Shown: positions 60,612 to 64,000 of the stretch, piece by piece | Numbering within the stretch: the first letter of the stretch is position 1 | How the letters are laid out: every line of letters starts with the position of its first letter | Assembly: GCF_042652345.1 (NCBI RefSeq) | Contig: NZ_JBHSJJ010000016.1 | Coordinates: 1-64,000 of the forward strand | DNA: 64,000 nt | Direction of reading: 5' to 3' | From: Negadavirga shengliensis | GTDB taxonomy: Bacteria; Bacteroidota; Bacteroidia; Cytophagales; Cyclobacteriaceae | The notes under the pieces: model-generated | Database searches by the model: none | The model's input: only the letters and a program-made list of their open reading frames with translations | Told to the model about the DNA's origin: nothing | Translations under genes and position numbers: made by a program

Positions 60612-61889
60612 TCATTCGAAAAAGGGTACATCTTTTACCGCGTATTTTCTCATGCCTTCCTCATTGATTTCGACTCCAATGCCCGGCTTTTCTGAAAGTG
60701 TGATGAAACTGTTTTCGGTTCGGGGGCCGTCGTAAGTGACAATTTCCTGCCACATGGGATCCGTATCCATATAAATCTGCCATTCCATGATCTGAAAATT
60801 AGGAACGGAAGCGCATACATGGCATGAGGCCATTGCGCCTAAAAAGGAAGCGACCATGTGCGGGCTGAAAGGCACATAATACAGATTGGAAAGGTTAGCG
60901 ATGCGCTGCCCTTCTCCAAGCCCGCCGGCCTTTTGGAGGTCCGGCATGATAATATCTACCGCCCCATCATTCAGAAGCCTGGTGAAACCATATGTCAAGT
61001 AGATATTTTCCCCGGTGCAAATGGGCGTGGTGGTCTGTTGGGTAATGAATTTATAGGCATCGGGGTTATCTGCAGGAATGGGCTCTTCCAGCCACATCAG
61101 GTTGAGCGGCTCATACAATTTGGCCATTTTCAGACCCGTCACAGCATCATACCTTCCATGCATATCCACACAAATATCAATATGGGGCCCGACTTCCTCC
61201 CTTACCGCGGCAATGGCATTGTACATCCGGTCGATTTCGGCCGGGCTGGCCGTCCAATTGAATCTGTCGTATTTATTGGGATCCCTGCCGTCATCCACAT
61301 CGAATTTTACCGCGTTATATCCTCTGTCGACCGCTCCTCTGGCCGCTTCAGCATAATCGCTCGGTTTGGGGTCGGTAGCGGTATAAAGGGCTGTGTCACA
61401 ATACACCCGGATTCTGTCCCGGAATTTACCCCCCAAAAGCTGATATACAGGCACGCCGTATACTTTACCGGTCAAGTCCCATAAGGCCGTTTCAATGGCG
61501 GTCAAAACCGCCACAAACACCCCGGATTGGGCACCGGCAAAAAAGGCCCCTTTTCTCAATTGCTCCGCCAACCGATTGGGATTGAGTGGGCTTTGTCCTT
61601 TGATCTGGTTTCCCAGACGCTGTACCAGGTGGTAGGTGCCGTGGATCGCATCCACCGCCTCCCCACAACCCCAGACATCCTGGTTGGTATATATTTTCAC
61701 ATATAAAGCTCCTCTCACATAGCCACATTTTACGTCCGTGATTTTCAAATCAGAAGGATTGGATGCCTGAGGCATTTTTTCCACGGCGGCGGCCAGGCCT
61801 GTTCCATAGTTGGCCAAAAAAGCCGTACCGCCTAAGCCTAATAGGGCGGAGTTTCTAATAAAAGATCTTCTGTTTGTCTGTTTACTCAT
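60612..61889 (-). CDS. Tat-exported galactonate-dehydratase-like enolase-superfamily protein
   Basis: 425 residues. Tat motif NRRSFIRNSALLGLGGTAFL (6-25). It is closest in layout to D-galactonate dehydratases: Lys195-x-Asp197 (KFD), metal ligand Asp242 and His244 in VDMHGRYD, Glu268 in WLEEP, Glu294 in GENIY, His344 in SPHMVAS. It lacks the long insertion of the other two paralogues. It lies 28 bp upstream of the second paralogue and shares its strand. Predicted Mg-dependent acid sugar dehydratase; the substrate is not assignable. Confidence 0.85.
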   Translation of the reverse strand: MSKQTNRRSFIRNSALLGLGGTAFLANYGTGLAAAVEKMPQASNPSDLKITDVKCGYVRGALYVKIYTNQDVWGCGEAVDAIHGTYHLVQRLGNQIKGQSPLNPNRLAEQLRKGAFFAGAQSGVFVAVLTAIETALWDLTGKVYGVPVYQLLGGKFRDRIRVYCDTALYTATDPKPSDYAEAARGAVDRGYNAVKFDVDDGRDPNKYDRFNWTASPAEIDRMYNAIAAVREEVGPHIDICVDMHGRYDAVTGLKMAKLYEPLNLMWLEEPIPADNPDAYKFITQQTTTPICTGENIYLTYGFTRLLNDGAVDIIMPDLQKAGGLGEGQRIANLSNLYYVPFSPHMVASFLGAMASCHVCASVPNFQIMEWQIYMDTDPMWQEIVTYDGPRTENSFITLSEKPGIGVEINEEGMRKYAVKDVPFFE

Positions 61890-62059
61890 TATTATTGGGT
61901 TTAAGATGATCGGAATGATTAAAGATTAGATGGGTATTACGAAAACACACCGCAGGCAGCTTTTAGCAGCAGGTACAGGCTTAAAAACCGGAAACCAAAC
62001 CTCTTTTTGAAAAAAACATGGGGAATTGTGGTAATTCATAGCAGATAGGTTTTCAGGCA

Positions 62060-63004
62060 TTACCAGGTTCTGTTTTTAAGTATTTCCTGGATTTGTTCCC
62101 TGGGCACCGGTAATTCATCAATGTGGTCGTTGAGCCATTGGGAAAAATCCTTTTCGATCTCATCTGACCAGCGTGTGTCGATTTGGCCGGCTGTATACAC
62201 CCCTTCCCTTAGCCGTTGATGACCAAACATATCTCTGAGCCTTACGATTTCTGAAGTAATCACGACTTGTTCTGCCAAATGGGGCGGAATAAAAGATACT
62301 GCCCCGTCTCTGCCTAAAACCACATCACCGGCCATAACGGTTACCTGGCGAATCTTTGTCGGCTTGTTGATGCCGATCAGCATGGTATTGAGATCACCCT
62401 GTTGATTATGATGGGACGGATGGTAACTGGTGTAAAATGAAGTAAACCCGCCGATTTCTTTTAATCCCACGATATCCCGCAATGCCCCGTCGTACACGAT
62501 CCCGTTTCCGGATCTTGCGTAGATCGCATTTCCCACGTTATCGCCGATGGTCGGTCCTCCCAAGTGAGCCCCAAACTGGTCAGCGACGTACACATCCCCG
62601 GGGACCAGTACATCTACAGGCCATGAATTCTGCCCACGTTTTCCTTCCGCTTTGCCTCTTTTGTCTATGGCATCGTGTATATCCGGCCGGCCGGGCATGA
62701 ATGTGGCGGTTACCGCCCGTCCCACCAAAACACTGTCCGGATTAATGGTCATCCAGCCCTCGGCATATTGATATTTATAGCCGGCATTTCTCATGACGGC
62801 CCATGCCTCCTCGTGCGTCACCTCCTTCATTCTTATCAGTATGTCATCCGGAACTTTGGGTCTGCCATCTTCATACCGCTCCCCTTTCCATTCCGGCGTC
62901 AAAAAAAGCATTTCTTCCTTAGAAATTTGCTGCCCTTTTATATCCGTTAAAAGAGCACACAAACAAACCGCAAACAGTAATTTTCCTAATAATCTGTCTT
63001 TCAT
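62060..63004 (-). CDS. Sec-exported RraA-family protein (second copy)
   Basis: 314 residues with a Sec signal (MKDRLLGKLLFAVCLCALLTDIKGQQ). The core follows the 58042 paralogue: GDVYVADQFGAHLGG, GDNVGNAIYA and YDGALRDIVGL carry the aldolase Asp/Arg motif. It lies 171 bp upstream of the galactonate-dehydratase-like gene and 98 bp after SusD. That places an exported aldolase-like enzyme beside an exported acid-sugar dehydratase for the second time in this locus. Confidence 0.85.
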   Translation of the reverse strand: MKDRLLGKLLFAVCLCALLTDIKGQQISKEEMLFLTPEWKGERYEDGRPKVPDDILIRMKEVTHEEAWAVMRNAGYKYQYAEGWMTINPDSVLVGRAVTATFMPGRPDIHDAIDKRGKAEGKRGQNSWPVDVLVPGDVYVADQFGAHLGGPTIGDNVGNAIYARSGNGIVYDGALRDIVGLKEIGGFTSFYTSYHPSHHNQQGDLNTMLIGINKPTKIRQVTVMAGDVVLGRDGAVSFIPPHLAEQVVITSEIVRLRDMFGHQRLREGVYTAGQIDTRWSDEIEKDFSQWLNDHIDELPVPREQIQEILKNRTW

Positions 63005-63057
63005 TATTAACTGTATTTTAACATTGATTGGGAATTATTTTAAGATAACTGAAAGGC

Positions 63058-63076
63058 GGGTGCAGATGCCGCACCC
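63058..63076 (-). terminator. weak hairpin after susD
   Basis: GGGTGC (63058-63063) and GCACCC (63071-63076) form a 6-bp stem with a 7-base loop 26 bp after the SusD stop. The T run on the minus strand is short (CCTTTC), so termination is uncertain. Confidence 0.3.
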
Positions 63077-63101
63077 ACCCCCGTTATCCACTTGAAATTT
63101 A

Positions 63102-64000
63102 TTACTCGGCTACGTCCCACCAAACCCGGGTATCCAGGTCGTCAGGTCCTTGCCTGCTAAGGGCAGCCTGGATATTTTCATTGTTTACGGCGAACTCCGT
63201 ATCTGGATAAGAAATTCTTCTGATGAAATCTCCGCTTATATCCTTCCCCGGATAAGGGTTCGGCGCCAAAGCGGGATAACCGGTTCTTCTGAAATTGGCA
63301 AAAGCTTCATAGCCATTCAAAAAGGAGGCCACCCAATATTGCTCACCTAGTTGTTCCATGGCATTTTCCGTATCCAATGGGTTATTTTGGATATAAGTAT
63401 CAATGGCAGCAGTTGAAATGGCTGTATTTGAGCCATAGTCGGCGTACTGCTCCATATTCGCTCTGATGCCCTGCGCGTACAATGCCGCCGCATCACCATT
63501 GGTCCATCCTCTCAACACCGCTTCCGCCAACAAGAAAGATGTCTGTGCAAAGGTCACATGGAATATAGGAGCATCCCGGGCTACCATTCTGGTTCTGTCC
63601 ACCTGCGAAAACTCATAGAAGCTCCTTAAACCTCTTTGGGCTACCACACCGCCTATTGTTTGGTTATCATAGCCCATGGGCATTCCCATCTGATCTGCCG
63701 GATTCCTGGACAGGGTTACCCCCGAAGGAGGATTTCCGGCCAAGGCACTGTTTTGATCAGGCCCGCTGCCGGCTCCGATGAACCTCACAGCGATGGATGC
63801 CAGTCTGGGGTCTTCCCTCTCGCTCAAAAACTTTTCGAAGGGCTCTGCCAAATAATAGTTGTTGGCTTCAGTAGCGTTGAGGGTGTTCCCTATTTCGTTG
63901 GCATAATTAAAATCATGCTGAATTTTTAAATTATCCTCGTTAGAAGTCATCACCCCGCCGGCTATCGCTTTTTCTGCCCAATCCCTGGCTCTTGTAGGGT
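63102..64000 (-). CDS. SusD/RagB-family outer-membrane glycan-binding lipoprotein (C-terminal part)
   Basis: 299 residues of the C-terminal half are visible; the frame runs open past the window end (63954-64000 reads PTRARDWAEKAIAGG before the GTG that opens the shorter frame). The N-terminus and lipobox are therefore outside. SusD-typical RARDWAEKAIAGG (TPR-like helix), YYLAEPFEKFLSEREDPRLASIAVRF, TSFLLAEAVLRGW and FLNGYEAFANFRRTGYPALAPNPYP are present. It binds glycans at the cell surface with a SusC-type TonB-dependent transporter, expected just outside the window. It marks the locus below as a polysaccharide utilisation locus. Confidence 0.93.
   Translation of the reverse strand, partial: PTRARDWAEKAIAGGVMTSNEDNLKIQHDFNYANEIGNTLNATEANNYYLAEPFEKFLSEREDPRLASIAVRFIGAGSGPDQNSALAGNPPSGVTLSRNPADQMGMPMGYDNQTIGGVVAQRGLRSFYEFSQVDRTRMVARDAPIFHVTFAQTSFLLAEAVLRGWTNGDAAALYAQGIRANMEQYADYGSNTAISTAAIDTYIQNNPLDTENAMEQLGEQYWVASFLNGYEAFANFRRTGYPALAPNPYPGKDISGDFIRRISYPDTEFAVNNENIQAALSRQGPDDLDTRVWWDVAE

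Overview
The window looks like a chromosome segment of a heterotrophic member of the Bacteroidota, most likely Cytophagales/Cyclobacteriaceae-like. The evidence is a SusD/RagB protein, carboxypeptidase-regulatory-domain outer-membrane barrels, many Tat- and Sec-exported sugar enzymes, ThuA, PVC-type cytochrome and RraA families, and ATG starts with no obvious Shine-Dalgarno sequence. No rRNA, tRNA or CRISPR array was seen.

Layout. 1-430: the end of an IS21-like element that cuts off a purple-acid-phosphatase-like gene. 900-6073: an A+T-rich accessory island. On the minus strand it carries a sigma-70-like protein, a small helical protein and an ImmA/IrrE metallopeptidase. Divergently, on the plus strand, lies a compact four-gene operon encoding a ubiquitin-like protein, an E2-like enzyme, a JAB/JAMM peptidase and an E1-like enzyme, in the order of the BIL (bacterial ISG15-like) antiphage system. 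6354-6804: an orphan HigA-like regulator with a palindromic operator candidate. 7226-13548: exported aldo/keto reductase, ThuA, enolase-superfamily and PhoD-like proteins, separated by a repeat-rich 1.1-kb gap. 13698-19251: outer-membrane barrel, AraC/TPR regulator, an eight-unit hairpin tandem array and a tiny membrane protein. 19377-22426: a sulfur operon (two DsrE-like proteins, TsdA-like diheme cytochrome, TauE/SafE exporter). 24328-26851: kdgK / YhcH-family / eda, the lower Entner-Doudoroff-type route for uronates. 26978-34784: membrane and envelope genes, a GH13 enzyme and an Mla-like lipid transport operon. 34892-38290: an E. coli-type four-subunit fumarate reductase operon frdABCD. 38633-46758: two exported methyltransferases, an SGNH hydrolase, a large PVC-type cytochrome and SatD/DUF3307. 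46870-50481: lactate/glycolate permease plus malate synthase. 50542-64000: a carbohydrate locus with GH67-like and GHL-type hydrolases, a beta-propeller, three Tat-exported enolase-superfamily dehydratases, two Sec-exported RraA-type aldolase-like proteins and the C-terminal part of a SusD protein.

How it may work together: the right-hand locus looks like acidic-sugar catabolism in which dehydration and perhaps retro-aldol cleavage occur outside the cytoplasm. Products would be taken up (permease) and fed to malate synthase or, as 2-keto-3-deoxy acids, to KdgK and Eda. The left-hand island is the most novel part: a BIL-like conjugation operon facing a sigma/ImmA module that resembles no regulator arrangement I can name for this system.
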